Below are positions 22,016-37,422 of a DNA stretch of 64,000 nt, in pieces; the stretch's first letter is position 1, and the number at the start of each line of letters is the position of its first letter. The notes under the pieces are model-generated. The model saw only the letters and a list, made by a program, of their open reading frames with translations. It was not told where the DNA came from and ran no database searches. The DNA comes from Antedon mediterranea (lineage: Eukaryota > Echinodermata > Crinoidea > Comatulida > Antedonidae). The stretch spans positions 16,402,922 to 16,466,921 of the forward strand of contig NC_092678.1 in NCBI RefSeq assembly GCF_964355755.1. The letters are read 5' to 3'. Both the position numbers and the translations under genes were made by a program.

Positions 22016-22999
22016 TGACTGCGCGCAATTTATTGAATGTACAAAACAAAAGCTTACTTGTTCTTTGTTAACATTTGGAGGGAAGAAGACAAGTAAAACA
22101 CCTTATCTTTTTACAGTAATGTATTGAGTATTTGTAATTTTTGTATGTATGCTTCATTTTGTACCTACCACCAATACAATGGTGTACTTTACGAACACAA
22201 AAGGTAGGATAAAAATTGAAAATGTACCTCACAATGTGAACTATTTGGTGTATATTGTAATAAATAATCTGATGTCTTGTCCTTACATAACATAAATACA
22301 GTAGTTAAGTGGTTTTTCAATATATTAATATAAAATAATATCAAACAATTGAAAAAATAATTTTGTTATATACCAAAAAAATGTTTAGTAAATCGTTTTT
22401 AATAATGTATGAAAACAACCAGTACATTTATTTTATTCTTATGTGCGTGTTTAATAAAATGGTGTGGTACGTCATTCATTTTAAAATAGTCAAAAATGTA
22501 ATTCTCATCCCGAATACTGTATAGTACGGTACATGTACAAATAATTTCAAGAGGTGGAAAATGAAAGGTTGTACAGTTACATGTATTATTATTACAGTAG
22601 AGCAACAAGGCGAACATCAAACTAAACTTTCTAGAAAGGCCATCAGCCTTCATTGCAAAGTTCACATTCATGTTGATTCGCTTTAACTGTCTGTAGTACT
22701 TTGTGTATTTTAATTATATGTAAACTGACTTTGGGGTTGGGTTAACCAACTCAGCTATAGAGTGAGTGATTATAGACGGAATAAAAAACTAAATGAAAGT
22801 TATAATTTATATAGACAATTCATGAGAAAAAAAATTGCAATTACAGTAGTAAGTATACTTAATGTATGTACTGTATTTTTACCTGTTTTTCATATTAGAT
22901 TATAATGTAGGCCTATCAGTTTATATACTAAGCTTGACTTGATGTATATTAAATATTATATGGTAGAGAAACACAACAAATAAAGTAGACAATTGCTAA
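22016..22999. other. H2B-H3 spacer, no gene
   Basis: AT-rich spacer with several CTGTA/TACAG words. The short minus-strand open frame at 22399-22671 has no family features. Confidence 0.7.
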
Positions 23000-23002
23000 T
23001 TT

Positions 23003-23039
23003 AATCTCTTTTGTACATATTGTGGCTCTGAAAAGAGCC
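23003..23039 (-). terminator. Histone 3' stem-loop and downstream element of H3
   Basis: GGCTCTTTTCAGAGCC on the minus strand at 23024-23039, then ACAAAAGAGATTA at 23003-23015. Confidence 0.97.
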
Positions 23040-23067
23040 TTTTGGTTTGAGAAAACGGAGAATTATC

Positions 23068-23770
<703 letters not shown>

Positions 23771-24457
23771 GCGCCTTTTTTGTTTTTTTTTTGCAGAATT
23801 TATTAAACTGCATAATGGCCTTTTAAAGTGTGATTTTATTAATCTTCATTTTTTTATGTTTTTTGGGGATAAGTTATTTTGTATTTTAGGCCTCTGCTAT
23901 CTGATAATAATGTAGAAATTAAAAAAAAACCTTTGATATATCCATTTTTCTATTTATTTTTAAATCAGGCCCATATCTTTTCTTTTTTTATCCAAACAAT
24001 GATGCATCTCTTTTTATATTTAATTCATTGTTTGTTGCAAACATGTCACTCTTCTTTGTGTAATCGATTCTGTTTTATGCAACTACAGTATTTATTTCTA
24101 CAATGTTTACAAAATATGATATAGCCTATACAGGGGTTCATGTGTATAATAATAAGTGTAAGCATGGATTTAATCCATGGCGTAAGTAATTAGAAACGTG
24201 GTTTATTTTGTGTGTTAAAAGTGAACATTTCATACGTACTTTATGTTCTATATAATATGGAAATATATATCTATCCATTATAATAGTACTGTAAATGATG
24301 TTAAGTCGAGGATAATAAATAATACACACTACAAGAAACTTTTTGTCTAATTTGTAGATGATGGTGAAAGCAAAATATTGAAATAACCCCAATTTACACA
24401 TAAATTAGCTTTTTGGTGTTAAGTACCGTGTTGTTATATTGTTACTTTGTGCTAATT
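23771..24457. other. H3-H2A spacer (copy 2), empty site for the fold-back MITE
   Basis: Close duplicate of 241-1860 minus the insertion at 901-1791. The uninterrupted AAATAACCCC at 24381-24390 is the empty target. No gene is seen. Confidence 0.8.
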
Positions 24458-24496
24458 CAATTTCTTTTGGACAAAATGGTGGCTCTGAAAAGAGCC
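24458..24496 (-). terminator. Histone 3' stem-loop and downstream element of H2A copy 2
   Basis: GGCTCTTTTCAGAGCC on the minus strand at 24481-24496, then CCAAAAGAAATTG at 24458-24470, the same H2A-type downstream element as copy 1. Confidence 0.97.
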
Positions 24497-24529
24497 GTTT
24501 GGTTTGAGAATGCGGTAAGCAATACGAAT

Positions 24530-25045
<516 letters not shown>

Positions 25046-25737
25046 CGTCCGCGCTGTAGGCGGTAATCACTTCTATTGTGTAGACGTTCTTTGTTATTTT
25101 GGCGCAAATTTACAAAATCTCACAACGGTTATATATCACAGGTATATTTTTTTCAATTTTATACATAAAAAATACATTCATGAAATTTAGCAGCAGGAAA
25201 AAGGTAACATTTTTCAACAGAATTGCACAGAAAAGGATTACAATAAAACAATAATAAATAAATAACATATTAGAAATGTCATGACAACGGTTAAATTCGA
25301 ATTCATACTAAATCTTATAGTCTGTAAATTTGAAAAACAATGCACAGTAAATACATTTATAAAACAAGTTTTTCATAAATGTAATATCTAAGACCAGTTA
25401 AATCCAAAATTCAACCTGATGTCACTATACCAAAGTAAATAATTCTATTACAAAGTACCTGTTCGATTTTATGCTCATATAAATAATGATTAACCTGGGT
25501 AATAAATATGAACTATCCCCCACTGAAACAATTACAAGCATGTACTTCTTTAATGAACATTTGGTAAACACCATGCATAGGTTCTTATAAATGTCTTATA
25601 TTAAATAACATTGTAAAAGAGTCCAAATTGTATCTGTTATACATTAACAATATTATATAGGCCAATGTGAACATGAGCATCATGATGTAATTATATTGTT
25701 AAATATGTTTTCTGATACTCAGAAAATTTAATTAATA
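25046..25737. other. H2A-H4 spacer copy 2, left part
   Basis: Drifted copy of about 2490-3140. No gene. It ends at the transposon inserted at 25738. Confidence 0.7.
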
Positions 25738-27892
25738 CAGGGCTGCAAATTAACTTTTTTACTTGGTAGCACTATCAAATTTGTATGATGGCTCATAATA
25801 ATTTTTGGTAGCACCACCAATTTTTTTAGTAGCACCTTTTCATCGACAACAACCTTCCCTCAAACCCCATCCGCGCAGATCCGTTTTTAGTTTAGTTGGG
25901 GGGGGGGGGGAGGTATACAAATAAAGCCCCCCCCCCCCCGCGCTTGGGGGGGGGGGATTTTTAAGTAATTATAGGTTGTTTCAATCGATTTCTGAGCACA
26001 TAGATTGGGTTATGCACATTTTAGGCACTGGTCCTGATGCGCCACTTATATTCACGCAAGATTTATTCTTTTTACGGTACGGAAAGAAATTACTGCTTTG
26101 TATATACGCGTAACCTTTCGTAGCCTACGCGTAAATAGACCGTAGGTCATTGTTCTCTAAACGTATCCTGCAATTTACAAAGTATTGTTCGTTGCCTACG
26201 ATGTATTGTTTATGATAATATCTACGCGTCGATACACCAATTAAATGTCATCGCCTTTAGGAGCATGAACAATGGAAACAAACATGTATTTGTTGGCTAA
26301 TTAAAATCCTAGTAGAAGACGTTAATTTTTGTAGCCGCCCTACACATCGGTTGTCCTAATTTGGCAGGACATCCGCCGACGAGACGACATCGGGCCCGAG
26401 GCCCTCAACTCACGCAGAGAGAGTTTCGGCGGCCTACATGATTCAATCCGACCATTCAATCCTACCTTGGTTTAGCGAATTATAAAAACAACAACACCTT
26501 GGCTAGGACGCAAACAAAATATATGCAAAATAAATATATATTCCATGTTAAGATTTAACATAGGCCTTTGTAAATTATTATTACGATAAAAGGCCCGACC
26601 AGAATTTGGAGGGGAAAAACGTGCGAATCGTGGGAACAGTTTATAGAGCTGTATTACGTTTCACGTGACGCAAAATTCAGGTACTCTGTTTTGTAGCCAC
26701 GTGGTAAAACAGAGTATCGCGTTTCATGACATGTGACCAAAAAACTAGGTCTGTATTAATTACGATCTTCTGTCGGCAGTCTTTTTGAGCGACCGATTGA
26801 ACGTTCTGATACTATATTTAGAATGAATTGTTTACGATCTTTTTGTTTGCATGTTTTTGGATCGACTGGACGTTCGCTATATTATTTTTTATTAGTTGGC
26901 ATAGTTCATTGTGTTGGATCGTGTCTCGTATACGTTTACATTGTAGGAAATTTATATTCACCGTTGTTGAGAGTAAAAAAACACACACAAATGAAACATT
27001 TACGAATAAAAAATATTATATTATATATTTCTTAGTAATGTACAAATTGGTCCTCCTCCGCCAGTCAAAATTAACACATTAAATAATAGTTTTCACACCT
27101 TGTTACTTACTATAGAACATCGTGAGGTTGTTTATTGAGGTTACTAACGAAGCCAAACAATGTAACCTACAAAGCCAACAACGTAGCCTGTTTTATCTAC
27201 GAAGCTACTTCGTAGGAAAAGCTGCGGTATTTTCTCTGATATATCATTTTCGATAATCAGAATCTGGAATAAAGTATTAAATCTACTGATAAACAATACT
27301 GCTGTTTAATCTATATAATGAATAGATATTATTATATATATCATTAATTACATTATTTAGTAATCATGATATAACCATTATACTGCCTAAAAAATGCTGA
27401 TGGCTGCGCGGCGACAATCCTTAGTATCTGCCGCGCCCGCCCTGGCTAACTTCTGTGTACGGCGGTACAATTGTTTTTTTATATTCCTTCTTTAAAACGG
27501 AGGTGATTTTTCCACGAGGTTTGTGTCGTCCGCGCGTCACACTGTGCTGTGTATTTGGTGTCCTTTTGTGTGATTGGGTAAGGCAGCATACAATAAATGG
27601 ACGAACTTCCAATCACAACGAGTGTAAAATGTTTAGGGGCTTTGTACGCTTGAATGAACCTGACTCCTTTGCGGCGGCGGTGACTAGTGGAAACTCCTGA
27701 GCCTTCCGTAGAGTAGAGAGAGATTAAATTACAACACAGTTAAATAGGGAAAACACACCTGACTTCAATTTGAAACAACTCGCACAAGCAGACGATCTTG
27801 TCGCGCTATGCGCGACCTATTCTGTTGCTTTAGTCGCAAACAGAAAAATTAGGTCGCAAATGCGACCAAATACCCCTTAATTTGCAGCCCTG
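25738..27892. mobile_element. 2.15-kb TIR DNA transposon, non-coding
   Basis: 16-bp perfect terminal inverted repeats, CAGGGCTGCAAATTAA at 25738-25753 and its complement at 27877-27892. TAATA on both flanks (25733-25737, 27893-27897) suggests a 5-bp target duplication. The paralogous spacer near 3140 has no such insert. It contains G and C homopolymer runs near 25900-25955. No transposase-like frame is seen, so it is a non-autonomous or decayed copy. The CAGGG ends recall hAT, but hAT elements make 8-bp duplications, so I leave the superfamily open. Confidence 0.75.
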
Positions 27893-28051
27893 TAATAAAA
27901 AAAGATAAATTAATCCTATTTTTGTTATAATTACAGTAACAACTGTATAGTGAACATGAGAATCATGACGTAGTATCTGCCTCCTCAGACCTCTGGTCAA
28001 GGTGGGCACTGGACGACAGAAGCCCTTCATCAATGTTAGGACCAATCAAGG

Positions 28052-28093
28052 TGCTTTAAAATCTCTTTTGTACATGTGGTGGCTCTGAAAAGA
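28052..28093 (-). pseudogene. Orphan, truncated histone 3' end
   Basis: The minus strand carries a histone downstream element (CAAAAGAGATTTT, about 28057-28069) and the stem-loop sequence, but the stem-loop is cut after TCTTTTCAGAGCC. Its first three bases are replaced by unrelated DNA that resembles spacer found near 3560. There is no coding part. It is the scar of a deleted histone gene or of a recombination between repeats. Confidence 0.8.
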
Positions 28094-28322
28094 CAACAAA
28101 TGTTGATATAGTTTGCGGTCGACAACCACGTTTATGTAGACTTTGATCGTTCTCTCAGGAGTGAGAATGGTGTAGATTTGGAATTTTGTACTTAAAATAC
28201 AATAACCTGGTATTTCTAATGACATTCTTAAATTTATTTATTCCTCGTATAGTGGATAGCAATATATATACACTTGTATATTGTAGTGTACATACTATAA
28301 ATAAACAGACATATTAGCAAAC

Positions 28323-28360
28323 AAATCTCTTTTGTACATGTGGTGGCTCTGAAAAGAGCC
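28323..28360 (-). terminator. Histone 3' stem-loop and downstream element of H4 copy 2
   Basis: GGCTCTTTTCAGAGCC on the minus strand at 28345-28360, then CAAAAGAGATTT at 28323-28334. Intact although the gene it serves is broken. Confidence 0.96.
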
Positions 28361-28383
28361 GTTTGGTTTGAAATTGAAACTGC

Positions 28384-29960
<1,577 letters not shown>

Positions 29961-31229
29961 CTTTATAATTATTTCCTCGAAACAACAAACCTTTTATCAA
30001 ATTAATAGTTTTGATATTAAATTCGATATTTAAAGCCTTGTGAATGTTATACTTTTTTTAAGCAATAGGTTTGCCGATAATTCTTAATAATTATCCAAAT
30101 AGCATGTCTACAGTTTATCCTACTGAAAATGTTTATCTACTAGCTAGTTGCTAAATCTGCCAGTCTTAATTTAATCAGACTCAGAGGAGTTCATCTTTTC
30201 AGGAGCTTTCTGGGTTATTGGAGATAATGGTGATTTGAGGTTTTGAAGATGTGCATAACATGATAAATAAATACTGTAATACTTTAAAAAGGGGCTGCAT
30301 ATTCAAAAGCTCCTAGTGGATGCAGCTATGTATCATATAATGATGACACGAGATGAAGATCATATTATTATGATGTATCATTTTGTCTTTAGATATAGAC
30401 ACAGTATAGAACAATTGATCATGGCCAATATGCCTGAACGATAAATTTCCACTAGTACAGGAAAAATATGGTTGAAAAAATTGCAACATAATTTATTTCA
30501 CTACAATGCATATATGATTATATTAAAAGTCTAGAAAATCCAGGTAGGGGAAATAGGTTTTTAAAATAAAATGGCGAAAATGTCTAAAAATTGACCAAAA
30601 AAACATAAATAGTAGATCTAATTACCACTTTATAGCAGTTTTTACAATGCTTTTTATATTTCTGTCAATAGTGTCAAACATTTCAAATGCAATATACATA
30701 TTAATTTTATTAGAAAATGGCAGCAAAAAAAACACACATTTAAGTATCAAGATATCACCACAGTTATAATAATAGACAACATACTCCAGTGCATTAAAAT
30801 GCATAGGACTACATTTGTACTGTCATAACATAGAATACAATATTACAATCTTTTAATTCATTCACTTTCATTAATATCAGGTTACCATTCCCCCGCGCCC
30901 CCACCATCTATAGTTAGGAATTGATCATGTGCTGATACCTTGACCTTACTGGTGGTAAATTTGTCATGATGATTTACTCTCATTGCCTTACCCAAGGGTT
31001 CCAAATGATCAGCAATTGCTGGACCGATCACCCTCATAAAATATGGTTAAAAAAACTTCAATTTATGTATTTAGATTTCCTGTCCCTCAAAACATACACT
31101 TTGCCACCAAAAAAATCACTTCCATACACAATCTAGAAGCTGAGGTATTTATACTACAGAATCAAAGAGTGTATTTTATTTATTTAATCTAAATTGTATA
31201 TTTTTAAAATGTAAATATTAGAATATATA
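29961..31229. other. Spacer at the turning point of the inverted histone block
   Basis: No gene seen. H4 upstream DNA reads minus-ward to its left and plus-ward to its right (31230-31615), so this stretch lies at the axis between two head-to-head H4 promoters. Confidence 0.6.
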
Positions 31230-31615
31230 ATTATGTTTATCAAAGAAATGGTACATCTTTTAGATTGTTTAATATTGGAAGCAATTAATGCAATTGATGT
31301 TGTATATTTTTATCAATATAATAATTTTATTTATAATATAAATAGAATCGCTTCCGAATATCTCACAAACTCAGTTTCAATGAAACAATGCATGAATCAA
31401 ACATTTGATTTCGACAAAATAAATACGTTGAACCGTGGAGGAAATAATTATATAGAAGAAAAAGATGCTGAATCTGAATTGCCTGTCAGAAAAACTACCT
31501 TGTATTAATTCCCACCAAAATTCAATACAAAAACAACTGCTTTCCGTTTACATAGATTGCAAAAAAGATAAAAAGAAAGTACAGTGTTATTGTATTTCCC
31601 ACCAACATTACGCGG
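31230..31615 (+). repeat. Inverted copy of H4 upstream DNA
   Basis: Reverse complement of about 4240-4600, including the TTGTATTTCCCACCA word and the ATCGCTTCC block. The copy breaks off near 31605, before the TATA box and the H4 coding sequence would begin. Confidence 0.85.
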
Positions 31616-33060
31616 ACCAGGCTACTTTAGCGTTACGTTTGGCATCCACTGAATCAGTGGATGACCTATCCCCTCAACATGTCAATTGTGGTATAAGTTG
31701 ACAGGAATAATACTCTGTGGTGTAATAAAGATGCCAGCGTGTTTATTTAAGACTGCAAGTGTTAAGAATAACTTGCTGTCCATTTTCAACTTCCTCTTAC
31801 CAATGACCAATAGCAAACAGGCACTGCTTGTCAATCAGGTCCTCACTGACTGGGTATTAACCAATCAATTTACTATTAGATAGGTCACTGATTTTATAAA
31901 ATAGTTTGCAAGAAATTTGATTTCTGACCTTATACACCAATAAATACTTTAGTGGTTGTTTATAATAATAATCTAAATATTTCTCAATGCTGCTTTATGC
32001 AAAGCAATTTAACTAGAACTACAGACACATTAAATAAATACTTTTAAACATGAACAATAGTTTTGTTAGGGAATTGGGATGGCCGTGTGATATTCAATTT
32101 ATTAAATTTAATGGGAAAGTATATATCTTTCACAAAATTTCGTATGTCATCAGGCAGCGTTTTAAAGGCTGGAAGCCCTTTGAATTGATCGATTTTGGGA
32201 ACAAAATGGATTGATAGACAATCATGAGTACTTCCGAACAGTGCTATAAATGTATCACGAAAGCATATTAGTGTTTCATGTTTTATTCACCTGTTGTTGG
32301 GTGGTGGACATCTTGTAGACAATGTACAGCAGCAACAAACATACATAATTGATACAAATAAACACAATTTAAATTTGATAACTCTACGCGATTTTATACG
32401 AGATAAATGCGTAGACTCGGTCATCAATGACCGTCTACTTGATAATATAAACGACGAGCCCGCGGAAGAAAATGTAGCATACAACAGAACTATTAGAAAG
32501 AATTAATCGCAAAAGGGTTAGGCCTAAGCCAGATATACCACGGAGTTCAAATATCCCCCGCCATTCCTCTTGATGGATTGAGGCGGCAGGCATCAAAGCG
32601 ATTTTAAAATTGAATGGAAGCGCATCGAAAATAAATAAAAGATCTTTCTCGGAAGATTCATTGTGGAGGAAAATCTGACTTGCTGCATGCGTTTGCATGG
32701 TAGGTAGAAATCAACGTGCCGATAAAAATAAAATAATTAACAAATTCTTATCAGATAGATCTACGTAAACGTGTGAAGTAGGACTAAAGAGGTCTTATTT
32801 ACAGTATATCAGTAGGCCTAATATATATTCGTATAAAATATCCTAATTTCCACAACTCAGGATTATGTCCATAATGATATCAATAGTAAGAATCTGTTAT
32901 AGGCCTATGCGTAATTTTTTTTTTATTAAGCCACTAATTTTTCATTATCATACATTAAATTCAATTATACCATACACAATTCAGTGATTATTTTACAGTT
33001 ATTTTCTCATTTTCCCAATTGTCTTTTCTCTTACAGGTAATAACGTGGTACGTGCTTCAT
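31616..33060. other. Intergenic DNA with a small unassigned open frame
   Basis: An open frame at 32294-32506 encodes 70 residues with DNVQQQQTYIIDTNKHNLNL and RDFIRDKCVDSVINDRLLDN. I do not recognise it. It could be an exon of the same degraded gene as the kinase-like piece to its right. Nothing else is seen. Confidence 0.4.
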
Positions 33061-33062
33061 GA

Positions 33063-33371
33063 TTGATGGTAAAATTAATTTATACCTGTAACAATAGATT
33101 ATGGCAAGGCGTTTCGGACCGGACGGAGTCGGAGGAGAAGATTAGGTGGAAGAAATGCTTTCCATGGACTGCACCAGAAGTAATTTCTGGTGTCGAAGTA
33201 CCATCAGAGCACAGCGCTATTTACGCGTTTGGATACATGTTGAGCCGCATATTACAAAGCGAACAACATAAGAATACGGGAAACTGGCGAGATATGCATG
33301 CGGCGGCCGTCACCTGCAGAGCTAGCTTGACCACCACCACCTTTTATGTAATAACGTTAGATCATGAATAA
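33063..33371 (+). pseudogene. Protein-kinase-like C-lobe fragment
   Basis: The frame includes KKCFPWTAPEVISGVEVPS followed by IYAFGYMLSRIL. This matches the activation-segment end (APE motif) and helix F region of protein kinases (xDxxSFGxxL), but the conserved Asp of helix F is replaced (HSAIYAFG). There is no HRD, DFG or ATP-binding part nearby. A pyrimidine-rich tract ending TCTTACAG at about 33037 could be a splice acceptor. Most likely it is a leftover exon of a kinase-family gene trapped in the decaying inverted block; a distant exon of a larger gene cannot be excluded. Confidence 0.5.
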
Positions 33372-33374
33372 TTA

Positions 33375-34250
33375 AAAATTGAATGAACCCACACAAGAAA
33401 AAAAAAGTTAAATGAAACTTTGATGGGTTATACTGTAGATGCAAAAAAGGATAATCTGTTGGAAATAAATTTTGTAAACATTTAAAGATCAAAAAAATCA
33501 ATGTTAAAGGATGAGGAAAATATAATGTTAACAGTAAAAAGTTAGTAAATGTTTGCATAGATAAATCCAAAGAAAAATAAAATGGGACAAACCCATGGGA
33601 TGGATTTAGTAAACATAAACGTATTATAATTGTATGAAATAAATATGCATGTAGATGAAAAAAAAACAACTATGTAAGAAAAAATAAGCTTTGTTAATGA
33701 AAATGTGTAATAGATAATATGTATAAAAAGAGGAAACTATGTAATCAATGTGGTTAAATGATAATGTATGTATAAACAAAATGATATATGGAAATAGTTT
33801 TTTTAAAGAAAATAAGTAAAAAAAAAAAGTGGAATGAATCCACATAAGAGAAGAAAGTAAAAAAGTTAAATGAAAATTTAAGAAGTTATAGTGCAAAAAA
33901 AGGATAATCTGCTGGAAATAAAAGTTTTGTAAACATTAAAGAACAAAAATATTAATATTAATGTTAAAGGATGAGAACAATATCATGTTAACAGTAAACA
34001 TTTAGTAAGTAATGAGTATAACAGAGAATATGCATAAATTGTAGCTTTGTTTTCTTTTATTTATTATTAGTTTATGTATATATATATATATTTTTTTTCG
34101 TATTCGTATTTAATGTTATATTTCGTGGTGGGTCAAACTTACTGACTGACTTATTATGACTCTCTCCTCACGTGATTACTTCATTGCATTTATTATCCTG
34201 TATGTATGTTATTATATTGAGGAAATAAAATTAAATTGAAAATGAAATTA
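33375..34250. repeat. AT-rich imperfect direct repeat (~450-bp offset)
   Basis: About 33375-33560 and 33822-34020 share ordered blocks such as AAAAAAGGATAATCTG, TTGTAAACATT and AATGTTAAAGGATGAG. Tail sequences resemble the 3' end of the LINE at 52703-54189 (GGAATGAAT...CCACA followed by an A/G-rich run), so this may be LINE 3' UTR debris. No gene is seen. Confidence 0.55.
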
Positions 34251-34379
34251 TATTTATTTGCAATTATCACGTATTTTGTTCTATTTTACATTGTATAAAA
34301 TTGTTATAAAACGATGACAACATTACAAAAACAGTTTCTGGGTACAACACTTGTAAAAAAAAAATTGTTTTGTACAAAA

Positions 34380-35060
34380 ACATTGACTGGGTACAAAAAC
34401 GGTGGCAGGGTATAAAAACAGTGGCAGGGTACAAAAACAGTGGCAGAGTACACAAACAGCGACAGGGTACAAAAACGGTGGCAGGGTACAAAATCGATGG
34501 CAGCTGGGTACAAAAACAGTAGCAGGGTACAAAAACAGTAGCAGGGTACAAAAACAGTGGCAGGGTACAAAAACGGTGACAGGGTAAAAAATAGATGGCA
34601 GCTGGGTACAAAAACAGTAACAGGGTACAAAAACAGTGACAGGGTACAAAAACGGTGGCAGGGTACAAAAACGATGGCAGATGGGTACAAAAACAGTGGC
34701 AGGGTACAAAAATAGTGGAAGGGTACAAAAATGGTGGCAGGGTACAAAAACGGTGGCAGGGTACAAAAACGATGGCAGCTGGGTACAAAAAAAGTGGCAG
34801 GGTACAAAAACAGTGGCAGGGTACAAAAACAGTGGCAGGGTACAACATCGATGGCAGTTGAGTACAAAAAAATGAGCAGGGTACAAAAACAGTGGAGGGT
34901 ACAAAAACGGTGGCAGGGTACAAAAACAGTGGAGGGTACAAAAACGGTGACAGGGTACAAAATAGATGGCAGCTGGGTACAAAAACAGTAACAGGGTACA
35001 AAAACAGTGACAGGGTACAAAAACGGTGGCAGGGTACAAAAATGATGGCAGATGAGTTGA
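34380..35060. repeat. 19-bp minisatellite
   Basis: About 35 units of CAGGGTACAAAAACAGTGG with variants (ACGG, GCAGCTG insertions). Because 19 is not a multiple of three, all minus-strand frames stay open and give periodic pseudo-proteins of 200-300 residues; these are not genes. Confidence 0.97.
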
Positions 35061-35090
35061 AATGTTGGCTGTGAAACACACGTCGTATGC

Positions 35091-36030
35091 TAGTCTGGGC
35101 TCCAGACGGAGTTTTTTCTTAATATTAGTAAAAATATAAACATTTTTGCACATATGGCGTTTCATACGTGTATTACTTGAGTTTGGATACTCCGTCTGGG
35201 GAAACACGCAAAAGTCACGTGGTTTGACACCAAGAATTCTTGGTGCATAGATTATCCGGTTGACTAGTTTCAGCTGCATGCGATTGGCTACTCACTCGTA
35301 CACTGTTTTAATATTCATATTTCAGATTTTCAAAGACTCAACAACTAAGATGGTACGCATGCGCTATGTTACGTTTAGACAATGTACTTGGTTGGGTACA
35401 TTGATCGGGACATTGATGAAAGTTTCTGAAGGCTAGAAATGATTTTGATGGGATTTTCCCCAAGAACATGAAAACTCGTCTTGCTTCTCCGCAAATCAAA
35501 CATTGAATGGATCAATTAATTAATAATATTACGCGGAGATAATTTGATTTAAATCCCACCTAGACCCTGTCCTGTTCTGTGTAGTGGTGTCGTAGCCCTG
35601 TCTGTTGTGTGAATCCTGTTGTGTGCCGGTGGTGGTATGTAGGCCTACCTCTTATTGGCGTTTTGGCAGATCATACGTGCGAGTTGAAGTAGGCCTAGGC
35701 TAAGGACTAAACGATTAATAAACAAAACAACTTGGCAACACGATTTCATATTTCAACAGTCTCGATCGTACATTCAGCACTGTACGTACTCGATCTTTTT
35801 CATTTTGAAACAAAATGATCATTGGTTGATTTGAAATCCATATTTACATACCGCCCGCCCCATATAGCCAAATACGGTATGATAACCTACGTCATTCTTA
35901 TCAGTTGTTTGCGGTCTGCAAATCGATTTCTATACGTGTTTCACAAGTCTGTATTTTCAGACAAAAATCGCGGTCGAAATAAAAACAAATAAATTATAAA
36001 AAAAAACAATACAGACTTGGGGCAAGTCTA
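35091..36030. mobile_element. Second copy of the Mutator-like element found in H4
   Basis: 940 bp, starting TAGTCTGGGCTCCAGAC and ending CTTGGGGCAAGTCTA, with exact GTCGTATGC on both sides (35082-35090, 36031-36039). It aligns along its length with 28483-29436 apart from small indels, so both came from one active family. No coding sequence. Confidence 0.9.
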
Positions 36031-36039
36031 GTCGTATGC

Positions 36040-37310
36040 TTACGTCGATTTTAGTGTTGTTACGAAAGTTGAAATTTTTTTCTTACGTCGGTCGGATTTA
36101 TGACGTATTTGAAACAACATCTCTGATTGGTGTTTCTTTTTAGAGCGGGTTTTATCATTTTTCGCGCGAAATGTTGAATGTTCTTATTGTACCTGTAGCT
36201 TCTCAGCAGCAGTGTCAGTGCAGCACACCAACATGTTATTTTCAGTAGATAGGCTAGGCCCTAGTATTAGTAAAATACTTAATTAATACTGTACTAATAG
36301 GAATTGATTTGACCAAACAATCAAACTAGCCTAGGCCCCTAGCCTAGGCTAGTAGGCCTATGTATTATTTGTATGAATCAAAATATGAATTAATTATCCT
36401 GGCCCTCTAGGCCTATCCTTAAATAGTTTTCAAAATTAAAAAAAGGCAAGTCATTTCGAGATTCCTATTATTATTATTAGACCTACCTAGGCCCAAGACT
36501 AGGCATTGGCCTATGGGCCTATAAGCATATCTAATCGAGAATGAGATAGTACTACCGCAGTAAGATACCCATTATTTACAGGCCTATAATAAGAATAAAC
36601 TTAACAAAACAATATAAATTATACAAAATCAAGCAAACAATTTTTTTTTAAGTTACATAATAATATATTGCTTACAAAGGGGCTTTCTATATCTTATCTT
36701 GTTGCAAATGTTCATTTTCGCGACGTTTCTACCGATGCTGATTGTTTATTGCACGTCCATAAATAAGAGTATTATATTTTGATATGAGTTGTAAACTCCC
36801 TGATTAGAAAATTATTAGGCCTATTTTGAAACTACTGTGCATTTGTAAAGTATGTACAACATCGTAAAGTGGGCTAAAATTATAGTAGTAAATACATACA
36901 AATGTTATTGTCCGGCTTTATTTCACTATAAGGACATACACATTATGTCATAACTCTTGTCGTTCATTGGTTACTTGTTACGATTGCGCTTACGTCTCTT
37001 GCGAAAGTTGACTTCAAGTCAACTTTCGTAAGAGACGTAAAAAACGTGACGCAAGGGCGTTCATTCAAGCGTAAGATAAAAAATCCCGGTTTCCTGTAAA
37101 ATCGGAAGAAAACGTCGTAACGCAACAATTGTTAGGTCATCGGTTTCCTGTAAAATCGTTTGTCGTTACCATTTTTCTTACGTTGCGTCGATTTTATAAA
37201 TTTTCGATCGTAATCGGTTTCCTGTAAAATCCGCATTTCTTACGACATATCGACGTAGTCGCAACAAAAGTGATGTTCTTACGTCGACAGGAAACCAGCC
37301 TTAACATCCA
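36040..37310. other. Intergenic DNA with short palindromes
   Basis: No gene. Near 37003-37032 a palindrome of GTCAACTTTCG and its complement stands out, and the phrase CGGTTTCCTGTAAAATC recurs at 37089, 37140 and 37212, suggesting a small degraded repeat element. Confidence 0.5.
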
Positions 37311-37314
37311 AGGT

Positions 37315-37386
37315 ATCACAAAACCGCCATGGATGTCGTCTACGCCTTGAAGAGACAAGGCCGAATCCTGTAGGGATTCGGTGGAT
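37315..37386 (+). pseudogene. H4: Histone H4 3'-end pseudogene, plus strand
   Basis: Encodes the last part of H4, [12 protein letters not shown], then a TAG where the normal gene has Tyr (the RTLYGFGG end reads R-I-L-stop-G-F-G-G). The N-terminal ~80 residues are missing. It points the opposite way to all other histone genes and is followed by an intact stem-loop, so it is a relic of an inverted histone block. Confidence 0.92.
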
Positions 37387-37422
37387 AAGCAGTTATACAG
37401 TACAACAAATTTCAAACCAAAC

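Noticed and set aside
34267-35279. Minus-strand open frames of 238-318 residues rich in FVPCHRFCTL/FLYPATVF repeats
   Set aside because: They are translations of a 19-bp minisatellite, open in several frames at once because 19 is not a multiple of three; no coding evidence.
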